From NCBI RefSeq assembly GCF_000146345.1, contig NZ_GL397071.1, positions 1,213,948-1,277,947 of the forward strand: DNA of 64,000 nucleotides, written 5' to 3'. Under the pieces are notes generated by a model that was not told the DNA's origin, ran no database searches, and saw nothing but the letters and a program-made list of their open reading frames with translations. A program made the position numbers and the translations under genes. Source of the stretch: Peptoniphilus duerdenii ATCC BAA-1640. GTDB taxonomy: Bacteria; Bacillota; Clostridia; Tissierellales; Peptoniphilaceae. Every line of letters starts with the position of its first letter. Within the stretch, counting starts at the first letter, position 1. Below, piece after piece: positions 17,611 to 26,609 of the stretch.

Positions 17611-17806
17611 ATAAGACAAAAGCTTTATAGCAATAAAACAGAGAGATTTTGTTAAAACATTTGGACGATTAAAAACAAATATTGATAGCTAAGAAAATGA
17701 CAAAAATATTAGTATCTGGTCTTCTAAACTCTTAAAAGCAAAAGAACAAGTAAAGAGTCAAGATAAGGATGAAAAAAACATATTAGGGCAAATAAAGACT
17801 CTATAA
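17611..17806 (+). pseudogene. Eroded PcfB-like (DUF3801) gene, copy A
   Basis: This segment is clearly homologous to 22813-23072: shared blocks include GAGATTTTGTTAAAA, GTCTTCTAAACTCTTAAAAG and GTAAAGAGTCAAGA(T/C)AAGGAT, and TATTAGGGCAAATAAA. Copy B translates to a lysine-rich tail like that of PcfB/DUF3801 proteins of conjugative elements. Copy A has more stops. It sits just upstream of the promoter of the surface protein gene. Confidence 0.5.
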
Positions 17807-17983
17807 TATCTGTTGGGTGGGAGTAACTCTCTAATAGATATTTTTATGGAAAAAAATTGATAACCTTTTATTATATATAATAAAGCATTAGCTTTAACTT
17901 TGTTCAGGTTTTATGAATTAGATTATTGATAAGTAAGGTGAAAAGGACTTGGAAATTAAAAATTTCTGACAAAATTAACACAA

Positions 17984-18013
17984 TTGACAATATTTATCAA
18001 TTAACGATATAAT
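17984..18013 (+). promoter_or_regulatory. Promoter of the papain-LRR surface protein gene
   Basis: TTGACA (17984-17989), an 18-base spacer and a perfect TATAAT (18008-18013). AAAGGAGGAATAA precedes the ATG at 18049. Confidence 0.8.
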
Positions 18014-18048
18014 TATAATTAACCAAGGATTAAAAAAAGGAGGAATAA

Positions 18049-21000
18049 ATGAAAGGAAATTTTAAAAGAATGTTTGCGCTCTTGATAGCGTTAATTATAA
18101 GTATATCTTCTCTGGGAAGTAGTACTTATGCAGAGAGTATGTATTTTCGAGATGAAAATCAAGACGAAATCTATAATCTAAACGAAAATATAACTGAACC
18201 AGTCTTAAACCCCGAATACACATACTACATCAATCACAGGGACGAATTTATTTACGGATATATCCCGGAAAAATACATAAATGTAAGGGAGAAAAGCAGT
18301 CTTAGAAGTAGAAAGAAAAGGTCTTTAGATCAATTGAGGGAAGCAGGGTTTCCCCAAAAATATGATTCAAGAGAAAGAAATATTATAAGCCCTGTAAAAA
18401 ATCAGTACATGGCGGGAGTTTGTTGGGCCTTCTCATCTCTTTCGACGATTGAAACTCTTTTGCTAAAAGAAGGCAAGGGAGAATTTGATTTTTCTGAAGG
18501 CCACATGGCATACAATGCATCTAAGGATGTGGACTTGGAAAGGGGCGGCAACAATCTGATAGCCATGAGATATTTTTCAAGACTGGCAGGGCCTGTCCAA
18601 GAAAAAAATGCTAAAGAATACGAAATCGTAGAGAACAATCCAAGAGTAGGTAGCAAAACTTTTGACAATAGGACAGTAAATCTCATGGATGATGCCGACA
18701 AACAATTGCACGAATTTTATGTGCCGGACATGATAGAGCTAGATTGCAACGTGGGTAATATAAAAAAATGTGTCATGGAATACGGCTCTGTTGCGAGTGG
18801 CTACTATGATGATAACGATTTCAATGATGCTTATGGATATGAAAAGACCAACCCTAACGACAAGTATCACAGAGTTAAAATACAAGATTTTGGCAATTTA
18901 GGCAAAAGGGCTATAGTCAACCACCAAGTCACAATAGTGGGTTGGGATGATGAAATGAAAATCATCAACAAGAAAAATGAAGAAGCTACGGGAGCTTTTT
19001 TAGTAAAAAATTCTTGGGGTAAGAAAAAAATCGGAGAAAAGGAAGATGGATTTATGTGGATATCCTATGACTCCTTTACTAAAGGGAAAAGAGATCCCCT
19101 ATTCATCTTTCCAAGAATAGAAGATGCTAAAGATAAGTCTACCCACATCTATACCTACTCTGACTACAAGGGCAACAGAACTGAAATTGGAAATGGAACC
19201 AATGCCAACGGAGCGATAAACATCTACAAAAGACAGACCAAAGAGCCTGAAAAGCTAACCGATGTGAGGTTTTATAATAGCTCTAATACTCCAGTATGGT
19301 ATGAGATATATATGACAGAAGATAGTGACAATTTTAAAACTCAAGAGAGAACTTTCAACTATCAGGGAGGAGAAGTTAAAAAGCTCATCATTAAAGAGAA
19401 TTCAAATTGGAAAAAAATAGCAAGTGGAAACTTGAGTCACGCTGGATTTTATACCATAAAAGTAAATGACGACATAAGCCTATCTAAGGACAAGTTTGCC
19501 CTAAAATTCAGAAGCAACGCAAAGACTATTTCTTGTTACGACTACCAAAGTAATCAAGATGTGTCCTTCCTTTATAATGGACCAGAAAGCGAATCATATT
19601 ACAACATAGACAAAAACTTCACTCTAGGTGCTTTGACAAAAGAAATAGACATGCCAGCGGTGCAAGTATCTGTCTTAGACAAGTTTGAAAAAGCAAAAGA
19701 AAATTATAAGCTTGAAGAAATAAAGCCACTTAAGGTGGAAATAAAAAACATAGGTAACACAGATATAAGCAAGCTAAACATCAGCCTGGAAGGCAAAGAC
19801 AAGGCATCTTTTGACATAGTTGAAGGCGAGTTTGCAGATGTCAATCTCATAAAGGGTTCCAGCTTAGAAATCAAAATAAAGCCCAAAGAAGGACTAAAAG
19901 CAAAAAGCCAAGTGGGCGAAGCTTATGAAGCTTATCTGAGTATTTCGGCAGATAATTTAAAGACAGTAAAATCTGACAGCTTTAAATTCCAAGTAGAAAA
20001 AGATATAGAAGTAAACAAAGAGATTGTTGAATTTGGAGATGAGAATTTAAAAGAATTTATTTTAGACCTTTTAAAAGACAAGAATCATTCATCAAGAAGG
20101 GGTAGAGGCCCGTATAAAGCTGATATAGTTTTAGATAATCCCAACTATGAAAAGGATAAAGATATCGAAGACCTATATGACTTTGAAATGAAAATGTTCA
20201 AGAACTTCACTTATAGGAGAAAAGATCTAAAAGACACTAAAGGTCTAGAAAAAATGACTAATCTCACAGAGCTAGCCTTGCAAGCAAACAAAATAAAAAG
20301 TTTGGATTTCTTAAAAGACTTTAAAAATTTGACAATTTTAAAAGTTTATTCTAATGAAATAGAAGATATAACCCCACTAAAAAACTTAGTAGGATTAAAA
20401 ACTTTATATATCGATGGAAATAAAATAAAAGACTTTTCACCTATAAAAGACTTGACCTTTTCACAAAATAAATTCTCCTTTGGCAAGCAAAATATCGACA
20501 TCAAACTAAAGGGAAATGCCTTTAGCATAAACTTAATAGACAAAGAAGGCAGAAGCTATAATCTGGAAGAGGCAAGACTCGGCTCTAGCTTAAACGGAGA
20601 TTATCAAAACATAATAGAAAAAGGCGACAATGGCATCTACAAATTCATACAAAAGCCAGAAGATACTGTACTAAACATAGGAAAAGCTAATAATACAGGA
20701 ACTCCAACATGGATAATAAACATAGATGCATCTGCTCTTCCAAAGCATGAAGACGAAAATCCAAACCCAAATGAAGGCGGAGACAATGAGGAAGAAACGC
20801 CGACTCCACCAAGCCAAAGAACAAGGGTAGATTTTGAAATAGACGACACGCAAAAAAATATATCTGTCCTCAAAGAAGCTATTTTGAAAATTTTAAAATC
20901 TGGAGAAAAAGACTTTAATTCTAAGGACGGATATGGAGGAGAAATTTCTGCTACGCTTTCTAAAACTTACAAAAAACCTCAAGCAGAAAATGAAATTTTT

Positions 21001-22734
21001 GAAGATGAAATGGCTCTATTTACTAATCTAAGCATCACAAAAAACATGTACTTGGTGAGCTTAAAAGGACTGGAAAAGGCAACGAACCTAGAGAGCTTGA
21101 CTCTTTTTGAAAACTCAATAAGAGATCTAAGTCCTATCAAGACTCTAAAAAACTTGAAGACTATAAACATGGACTCAAATTATATAGAAGATATCAGTGC
21201 TTTAGAAAATCTATCCAGTCTGCAATCCATAAGTTTTATAAGCAACGAGATTAAAGACATGACTTCCTTGCAAAATCTGAAAAATTTGAAGCTTATTAAT
21301 CTTGGCAAAAACAAGATTCAAGATTTGAGTCCCTTGAAAAATCTAGGCAAGTTAGAGAATTTGAGCCTATACGACAATGAAATAGAAGACATAAGCACTT
21401 TGAAAAATTTGCCGGGTATCACATATCTGAGATTGGAAAACAACAACATAAAAGATGTTTCGGCCCTTGAAGGAAACAAAGTCTTTGCAAACTTTTCCTT
21501 TGCAAATAATAGAATTTGTGACTTCTCACCCTTGAAAAATAGAATCAGAGGCTATACCTATGCCAGGGCCACAAACGATCAAAGAATAGAGCTCACCCCA
21601 GAAAAAAATCCCTTTACTCTAGTTTTAAAAGACTGCAGCGGCAAGAGCTATAACTTGGAAGCAGATTTCATAGAAAAAGTAGGAGAAAACACGTACAAGT
21701 ACAAGGCTCAAACTAAAAACACAATAGGAGTAAAGGATGATTTTTATAGCAATATAGCAGGAAAATATGCCTGGATTGTGACAATTAATCCTGTAAAGTT
21801 AATACAAGCTGACAAGGAAAAACTTGAAAAGGCAATAGAAGATGGCGAAAATAAAATAAATCAACTGCAAAAATTGTTGCCAGAAGAAAAGAAAGACTTT
21901 ATAGAAAAGATTAAAAAAGCCCAAGATCCAGCTCAAATTGAAAAAATAAATAAAGAAGCTGCTGACCTTGATAAGACTAGAAAAGAAGAAGCGGCAGCTG
22001 ATGATGAAAGAAAAGCGATAGAAGTTAAAAAATTAGCAGCTGCTAAAAAAGAAGCAAAATCTAAAGTTGCTGCACTTTATAACTTAACTGAAGAAGAAAA
22101 GGCTGATATCCTTAAGAGAATAGATGGAGCTACTTCAAAAGCAAATGTAATTGATATAATTACAGAAGCAGAAAAAGAAAATAACAATAAAGTTCCTGAA
22201 ACTGGAAGAGACCAAAATCCATGGGGACCAATATATAATTACAACCCATTCTGGTCACTACAATTTTATTCACCAACAATAACTGCAAGCAAGCCAGCCA
22301 CCGAAACAAAAGTTCCAGTAGAAATAAAGATGGATTCTAAACTTGTTATCGGTTCAAAAACTTTTGTAGTTACAGTAGATGGTGTCCAAAAAGAAGTGAA
22401 AATGGATGTAGAGCCATTTATTTCAAACAATAGAACCATGCTACCTATTAGATTTGTAGCAGAAGCTTTAGGATTTAAGGTAGAATGGGATGATCCAACT
22501 AGAACAGTTATCTTAACAGATAAAGACACAGTAGTTAAAATACCAGTGGATACAAATCAAATAATTGTAAATGGCAAAGTATTTGAAAGTGATACAGCCC
22601 CAATTCTTAAGAGCAATAGAACAATGCTTCCAATTGCAAACATCGCAAGAGCATTAGGTCTAGTAGATGGCAAAGACATAATCTGGGATGGAGCTACAAA
22701 AGAAGTAATAATTAAAAGAAATATTGCAAAATAA
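18049..22734 (+). CDS. Secreted papain-like (C1A) protease with leucine-rich repeats and copper-amine-oxidase-like C-terminus
   Basis: The 1561-residue protein has an N-terminal signal peptide (hydrophobic core LLIALIISISSLGSS, cleavage near residue 29). Residues ~90-350 are a C1A peptidase: catalytic Cys125 in AGVCWAFSS, His292 in NHQVTIVGWDD and Asn321 in VKNSWG are all present. A lectin-like domain that often follows bacterial C1 peptidases spans ~370-545, then an Ig-like region (~555-660). Internalin-type LRRs occur in two blocks, ~736-803 and ~1004-1163, separated by a Pro/Glu-rich linker (~903-923). A lysine/glutamate-rich helical region (~1250-1377) leads to two copper-amine-oxidase N-domain-like repeats (~1417-1557) that probably mediate wall attachment; there is no LPXTG motif. 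An adhesin or host-protein-degrading role is inference. It is flanked by two copies of an eroded mobile gene. Confidence 0.92.
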   Translation: MKGNFKRMFALLIALIISISSLGSSTYAESMYFRDENQDEIYNLNENITEPVLNPEYTYYINHRDEFIYGYIPEKYINVREKSSLRSRKKRSLDQLREAGFPQKYDSRERNIISPVKNQYMAGVCWAFSSLSTIETLLLKEGKGEFDFSEGHMAYNASKDVDLERGGNNLIAMRYFSRLAGPVQEKNAKEYEIVENNPRVGSKTFDNRTVNLMDDADKQLHEFYVPDMIELDCNVGNIKKCVMEYGSVASGYYDDNDFNDAYGYEKTNPNDKYHRVKIQDFGNLGKRAIVNHQVTIVGWDDEMKIINKKNEEATGAFLVKNSWGKKKIGEKEDGFMWISYDSFTKGKRDPLFIFPRIEDAKDKSTHIYTYSDYKGNRTEIGNGTNANGAINIYKRQTKEPEKLTDVRFYNSSNTPVWYEIYMTEDSDNFKTQERTFNYQGGEVKKLIIKENSNWKKIASGNLSHAGFYTIKVNDDISLSKDKFALKFRSNAKTISCYDYQSNQDVSFLYNGPESESYYNIDKNFTLGALTKEIDMPAVQVSVLDKFEKAKENYKLEEIKPLKVEIKNIGNTDISKLNISLEGKDKASFDIVEGEFADVNLIKGSSLEIKIKPKEGLKAKSQVGEAYEAYLSISADNLKTVKSDSFKFQVEKDIEVNKEIVEFGDENLKEFILDLLKDKNHSSRRGRGPYKADIVLDNPNYEKDKDIEDLYDFEMKMFKNFTYRRKDLKDTKGLEKMTNLTELALQANKIKSLDFLKDFKNLTILKVYSNEIEDITPLKNLVGLKTLYIDGNKIKDFSPIKDLTFSQNKFSFGKQNIDIKLKGNAFSINLIDKEGRSYNLEEARLGSSLNGDYQNIIEKGDNGIYKFIQKPEDTVLNIGKANNTGTPTWIINIDASALPKHEDENPNPNEGGDNEEETPTPPSQRTRVDFEIDDTQKNISVLKEAILKILKSGEKDFNSKDGYGGEISATLSKTYKKPQAENEIFEDEMALFTNLSITKNMYLVSLKGLEKATNLESLTLFENSIRDLSPIKTLKNLKTINMDSNYIEDISALENLSSLQSISFISNEIKDMTSLQNLKNLKLINLGKNKIQDLSPLKNLGKLENLSLYDNEIEDISTLKNLPGITYLRLENNNIKDVSALEGNKVFANFSFANNRICDFSPLKNRIRGYTYARATNDQRIELTPEKNPFTLVLKDCSGKSYNLEADFIEKVGENTYKYKAQTKNTIGVKDDFYSNIAGKYAWIVTINPVKLIQADKEKLEKAIEDGENKINQLQKLLPEEKKDFIEKIKKAQDPAQIEKINKEAADLDKTRKEEAAADDERKAIEVKKLAAAKKEAKSKVAALYNLTEEEKADILKRIDGATSKANVIDIITEAEKENNNKVPETGRDQNPWGPIYNYNPFWSLQFYSPTITASKPATETKVPVEIKMDSKLVIGSKTFVVTVDGVQKEVKMDVEPFISNNRTMLPIRFVAEALGFKVEWDDPTRTVILTDKDTVVKIPVDTNQIIVNGKVFESDTAPILKSNRTMLPIANIARALGLVDGKDIIWDGATKEVIIKRNIAK

Positions 22735-22747
22735 TCCATTTCTATTT

Positions 22748-22776
22748 AAAAAGGGCACTTAGGTGTCCTTTTTCTA
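22748..22776 (+). terminator. Terminator of the surface protein gene
   Basis: AAAGGGCAC/GTGTCCTTT (one G-U) close a TTAG loop and a T5 tail, 14 bases after the stop. Confidence 0.8.
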
Positions 22777-22812
22777 CTTTATAAGATAAATTTTATACTA
22801 ATTGTCCACCTT

Positions 22813-23072
22813 GTTGACAAGACAAAAGATTTAGAGAACCTAAAACAAGGAGATTTTGTTAAAATATTTGGATAAGTAAAAAAAGCATTGACAATAACGG
22901 AAAGGAACATAAAAATGTCCGTATTTTGTCTTCTAAGCTCTTAAAAGCAAAAGAACAGGTAAAGAGTCAAGACAAGGATAAAAAGTCCATATTAGGGCAA
23001 ATAAAAAGATTTAAGACAGACGAGAAAGCCAAATCAAAAAAGAAAGACCATAGCAAAGGAACAGAGAGATAA
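22813..23072 (+). pseudogene. Eroded PcfB-like (DUF3801) gene, copy B
   Basis: The frame reads DKTKDLENLKQGDFVKIFG, then stop; after frame changes it reads SSKLLKAKEQVKSQDKDKKS and ILGQIKRFKTDEKAKSKKKD, ending at TAA 23070-23072. The order and basic tail resemble PcfB/DUF3801 proteins of Gram-positive conjugative elements. It is a direct repeat of copy A (17611-17806), so the 5-kb surface-protein segment lies between two copies of the same dead gene. Confidence 0.5.
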
Positions 23073-23140
23073 ATATCGGCAGTCTTTGAACCGAACCCAT
23101 AAATACTGAACAATTTTAGTAGGTTCTGTAAATAATTTTG

Positions 23141-23189
23141 TGTATCAACCCAAATCCTGGTAAAAGGGTAAGGGTTGATACATTTTTTT
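23141..23189 (+). terminator. Long-armed hairpin terminator
   Basis: TGTATCAACCC and GGGTTGATACA are an 11-base perfect inverted repeat, 20 bases apart, followed by T7. It may be the terminator or an end of a lost element. Confidence 0.6.
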
Positions 23190-23324
23190 ATGTATCAATT
23201 TCTGTCCATTTCTAAGGAATAGATCTTTTCTTGATTTGACACAACTTTAATAAACTGTCAATTTTTCATCAAAATTTACAGCAGATTTCATAATCAAATT
23301 TGAGCTTAATTAAAACATCCATTC

Positions 23325-23690
23325 AAAAAATATTTACAATTGAGATAAGATTTGATTTCAGCCACGTATTCTACTTGTCAATTTGCTTGAAGCATCTACC
23401 ATTGTTAGGTATAAGTTTTTTTGTAAAGCTTAATTATTGAGTAATATAGTCTTCTTTTTTTTCACCTTTATTAGTTGCCTATTGAAGTTTTCTAGGATAT
23501 TTGTTGTATATATTAGGCTTCATATTCTTCTGGATATTTAAAATATATTGATAGTTCTGTCCAGTTATTTTTCCAAGAGCTTACGCACATTGGATATTTT
23601 TCATCCCATTTTTCTTAAAAGATGCATAGATTTGTTATTGCTAAGTCTTCTGTTTATGCTTTGGTTACAGCTTATTTAATTTCGTGTATA
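23325..23690 (-). pseudogene. IS256-family transposase remnant
   Basis: On the minus strand the sequence reads KWDEKYPMCVSSWKNNWTEL followed by SIYFKYPEEYEA, then stops and frameshifts, ending with a weak match to the 'LATMD..KKWT.R..WGQI..QL.IFFE' end of IS256-type transposases. The WKNNW(T/P)ELSxYFKYPEE block is a hallmark of that family. Only the C-terminal third survives. Confidence 0.65.
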
Positions 23691-23698
23691 TTTTTGTA

Positions 23699-23766
23699 TT
23701 TATTAAATTTTACACGAAAGTAGAATGAGTTTTTATTTATTACTTGTGCCGCATTTAATTTTACAT
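23699..23766 (-). mobile_element. Relic of an IS30-family left end
   Basis: The reverse complement matches the left end of the IS30 copy at 55592-55657 over ~65 bases: TGTAAAATTAAATGCG(G/A)CAC, AAAAACTCAT and TTCGTGTAAAAT are shared in order. The transposase frame that should follow is absent; the IS256 remnant abuts it instead. It shows that a related IS30 element once sat here in the opposite orientation. Confidence 0.65.
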
Positions 23767-23990
23767 GCGATAGAATATAAATAATTAGTACAAATATATA
23801 ATCTTATAACATTAGTAAAAAGAAATCTTTGAAAGGCTACAAAGGTATAGGATAAAAGAAATTAATGCAATATGAAGATTTGTTTATTGAAGAGCTAAAG
23901 ATAGCATGCGAGTTTAAAATAAGACAATAGCTTCTTAGGGCTAATTTTTTACGAATTTGTTTATATTAGTCAATCCTAAGAATGATGATT

Positions 23991-24584
23991 TTATATCAAT
24001 CCTTCCTCTTTCATAAGAGATAACTCTCTTGAAAGGGCAGGCCTATTACAAGCTAAAAATTTCGCCAAATCCTCTCTGGATAATTTATTAGAAAATAAGG
24101 AGTCTTTCCCATATTTATCTATATATTTATTAATTTTTTCCCTAATCTTAGGTTTAGAATATATATCTAATTTGTAGGTTAAGTATGAAATTTGCTCATT
24201 ATACAATTTTATAATATTTTCCATAAAAATCGGTCTGCTTGAACAGGACTTTTTATTTTCTTCAAAGATTTCGCTAACATCAAGGGCCAAAACTTTAGAA
24301 TCTTTTTTTGCAATCATAAATCTATCAGTTAGGGAGAAAAAATTCAAAGAAAAAGAATCTGAAGCCTCATAAATTCTATCTATAATTTCCTTATCATCAT
24401 CTATTGTAGATAGATCAATTCTTCCATTCAAAACTATACCTGCCTTAAAGCCCTTAGAAAAATCATATAGATATTCGCCTTTACTAAAAATTAAGGTTTT
24501 ATGATCAATACAAGAAAGTATGTGGCGTATAGTACTTTCGTCTAAACCATAAAATAATTTACTTTTTAAAATAATTTTTTCCAT
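23991..24584 (-). CDS. Crp/Fnr-family regulator, divergent from the iron-uptake operon
   Basis: The protein is 197 residues. The N-terminal ~120 residues form a cyclic-nucleotide-type jelly roll (FYGLDESTIRHILSCIDHKTL, FSKGEYLYDFSKGFKAGIV), followed by a C-terminal HTH (SREDLAKFLACNRPALSREL). No FeS cysteine set is seen. The ATG at 24584 with GGGGGAGAT upstream is preferred over an upstream frame extension that would run into the opposite promoter. It is divergent from the methyltransferase-FecBCD operon and shares its 96-base control region, so it probably regulates that operon. Confidence 0.8.
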   Translation of the reverse strand: MEKIILKSKLFYGLDESTIRHILSCIDHKTLIFSKGEYLYDFSKGFKAGIVLNGRIDLSTIDDDKEIIDRIYEASDSFSLNFFSLTDRFMIAKKDSKVLALDVSEIFEENKKSCSSRPIFMENIIKLYNEQISYLTYKLDIYSKPKIREKINKYIDKYGKDSLFSNKLSREDLAKFLACNRPALSRELSLMKEEGLI

Positions 24585-24634
24585 AAAATCTCCCCCTTTG
24601 TTGCTTCTGCAACTGCAACAAAAATTATCTATGT

Positions 24635-24640
24635 TATAAT
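24635..24640 (+). promoter_or_regulatory. -10 box of the methyltransferase/FecBCD operon
   Basis: A perfect TATAAT lies 6 bases upstream of a Fur-box-like palindrome. No clear consensus -35 is visible, which suits an activated promoter. Confidence 0.5.
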
Positions 24641-24646
24641 TATAAA

Positions 24647-24665
24647 CGTAATGATAACTATTATC
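24647..24665 (+). promoter_or_regulatory. Fur-box-like operator 1
   Basis: The 19 bases CGTAATGATAACTATTATC match 15 of 19 positions of the classic Fur consensus GATAATGATAATCATTATC. It lies in the transcription start region, where a bound repressor would block the operon when iron is plentiful. Confidence 0.7.
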
Positions 24666-24680
24666 AAGGAGGAAGAGAAA

Positions 24681-25439
24681 ATGGAAAAAAGTAAAATTAA
24701 TTTTGGGCATGATTTTTTAAAGATGCTTGGAAGAACAAGACTCAGACCAGGCGGCGGTCTTATGACCGATTGGTTACTTGATCAGGTACAGATTGATAAA
24801 GATATGAAGGTTTTGGAAGTTGCTTGCAATAGAGGAGATAACCTAATAAGAGTTTATACTAAATATAAATGCAAAATAATAGGCATAGACAATGACCAAG
24901 TTGTCATAGATCAAGCTTTGGAGAATATAAAGCTTTTAGGTCTAGACAAAGAAATTGAAGTTATGAATATGGATGCCTTAAAATTGGATTTTGAGGATGA
25001 AACATTTGATTTAATAATTAATGAAGCAATGCTTACCATGCTTCCAAATGAAGAAAAAGCACAGGCTCTTAAAAATTATCACAGAGCTTTAAAAAAAGGC
25101 GGCTATTTATTAACTCATGATGTGGCAGTGGAAAATGAAAGTGAAGATATAAGAAGGCAACTTTCAAAATTTACAAATATGAATGTTTATCCTCTAACCG
25201 TAGAAAATTGGAACAAACTGTTTATAGAAAATTCTTTTAAACCTTTTTCACAAAGGACTGGCAGGATGATTCTCTTAGACAGGGATACAATCATAAAAGA
25301 TGAGGGACCAGTAGGGGCTGCAAATTTTTATAAAAATGCTTATGCAGAAGAAAATAGGGATAGATTTGTAAAAATGTTAGAGCGGTCTAAAAATACAAAA
25401 ATTTCTTATATAGTTTTAGCAAGTAAAAAGGAGTATTAG
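24681..25439 (+). CDS. Class I SAM-dependent methyltransferase of the iron-uptake operon
   Basis: The protein is 252 residues. The SAM-binding motif I reads KVLEVACNRGDNLI (Ala-Cys-Asn in place of the common Gly-Cys-Gly), followed by IIGIDNDQVVIDQA for the acidic loop and FDLIINEAMLTMLP for motif II/III. Substrate unknown. AAGGAGGAAGAG lies before ATG 24681, so the in-frame ATG at 24651 inside the Fur box is not the start. It is the first gene of the operon with a FecB-type lipoprotein starting right after its stop, which hints at a role in metallophore or heme handling. Confidence 0.8.
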   Translation: MEKSKINFGHDFLKMLGRTRLRPGGGLMTDWLLDQVQIDKDMKVLEVACNRGDNLIRVYTKYKCKIIGIDNDQVVIDQALENIKLLGLDKEIEVMNMDALKLDFEDETFDLIINEAMLTMLPNEEKAQALKNYHRALKKGGYLLTHDVAVENESEDIRRQLSKFTNMNVYPLTVENWNKLFIENSFKPFSQRTGRMILLDRDTIIKDEGPVGAANFYKNAYAEENRDRFVKMLERSKNTKISYIVLASKKEY

Positions 25440-26609
25440 ATGAAAGCTATTAAAAAAATATCATTAATTTTATGCTTGACAGTGCTTGCCTTAACAGGAA
25501 TGACTGCTTGTGGCAATACAAAACCTGAACAAAATTTAGAAAGTAAGGAAGTAGCTCAAACTGAGAAAAAGGAAGAAAAGACAGAAGAAACTAAAGATGA
25601 AAATAAAAAAACCAGGACAATCACAGACCACGCAGGTAACACGGTAGAGGTTCCTGAGAAAATTGAAAGAATAGTAATAGACCAGATTCCTATTTTATCT
25701 ACTTATATGGCTTATCACCATGGGAAGGCTCCGTATATTGTTGGTTATGCGGGTTCTCTTAAGCAGGTAATTTCAAATACAGTTTTAAAAGATATAGCTC
25801 CAGAGCTTCTTGATAGCCAAAATACAGTTCAAGCTCAATCTGACATTAATATTGAGGAAATAATGAAGCTTAAACCAGATGTTATTTTTTACAATGCTTC
25901 GAATAAAGAACACTATGAAACTCTTAAAAAGACAGGGATTCCGTGTGTAGGATTTGCTACAGTTGGTACAAATGGACCAGCTGACCCAATAGATAGGTAC
26001 ACACAATGGTTAAAGCTCTTAGAAGATGTATTTGGCGAAAACGGAAAGACAGATGATTTTATAAAAGCAGGTCAAGATATTGTAAAAGATGTTGAAGAGA
26101 GAATTTCAAAAATAGATGATAGCAAAAAACCAACTGGTGTGATTTTATGGAAGTATGTTCAAGGTGTACCAATGGTTGCTGGCAAAGGTGTTTTTGGGGA
26201 TTTCTGGCTAAATAGAATTGGTGTTAAAAATTTAGCTAATGAAACAAAAGGTTTTGCCAAAGTTTCTATTGAACAATTTTATCAATGGGATCCAGATATA
26301 CTTTATCTTGATGGACCTGGTCTTCTTGATATTACAACAAAAGATGTATTTGAAAATTCAGTAGAAGGTATCAATTTTTCAAACATGAAAGCTGTTAAGG
26401 ATAAAAAAGTATATAATACTAAGCTTGGTATGTGGAATTGGTTTACACCAAATCCAGACGGACCACTTGTACTAGCTTGGCTTGCAAAATCAACTTACCC
26501 AGAAGAATTTAAAGACTATGATCTAAAAGCAATGATTAAAGATTACTATAAAACATGGTATGATTATGAATTAACAAATGAACAAATTGAGGATATGTTT
26601 GATATATGA
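25440..26609 (+). CDS. FecB/TroA-like iron-compound ABC transporter substrate-binding lipoprotein
   Basis: The protein is 389 residues. A lipoprotein signal ends at Cys24 (LTGMTACG). A charged Lys/Glu linker leads to the binding domain, which opens TRTITDHAGNTVEVPEKIERI, the typical start of periplasmic-binding fold proteins of the BtuF/FecB type. Such proteins bind ferric siderophores, heme or corrinoids; the ligand is not evident. It starts 0 bases after the methyltransferase and overlaps the permease as ATGA. Confidence 0.88.
   Translation: MKAIKKISLILCLTVLALTGMTACGNTKPEQNLESKEVAQTEKKEEKTEETKDENKKTRTITDHAGNTVEVPEKIERIVIDQIPILSTYMAYHHGKAPYIVGYAGSLKQVISNTVLKDIAPELLDSQNTVQAQSDINIEEIMKLKPDVIFYNASNKEHYETLKKTGIPCVGFATVGTNGPADPIDRYTQWLKLLEDVFGENGKTDDFIKAGQDIVKDVEERISKIDDSKKPTGVILWKYVQGVPMVAGKGVFGDFWLNRIGVKNLANETKGFAKVSIEQFYQWDPDILYLDGPGLLDITTKDVFENSVEGINFSNMKAVKDKKVYNTKLGMWNWFTPNPDGPLVLAWLAKSTYPEEFKDYDLKAMIKDYYKTWYDYELTNEQIEDMFDI

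Noticed and set aside
23102-23320. Small RNA gene
   Set aside because: One hairpin with a T tail is visible but no promoter or conserved structure; it is better explained as IS debris.
24651-24680. ATG at 24651 as the methyltransferase start
   Set aside because: It lies inside the Fur-like palindrome and upstream of the AAGGAGGAAGAG that serves ATG 24681.
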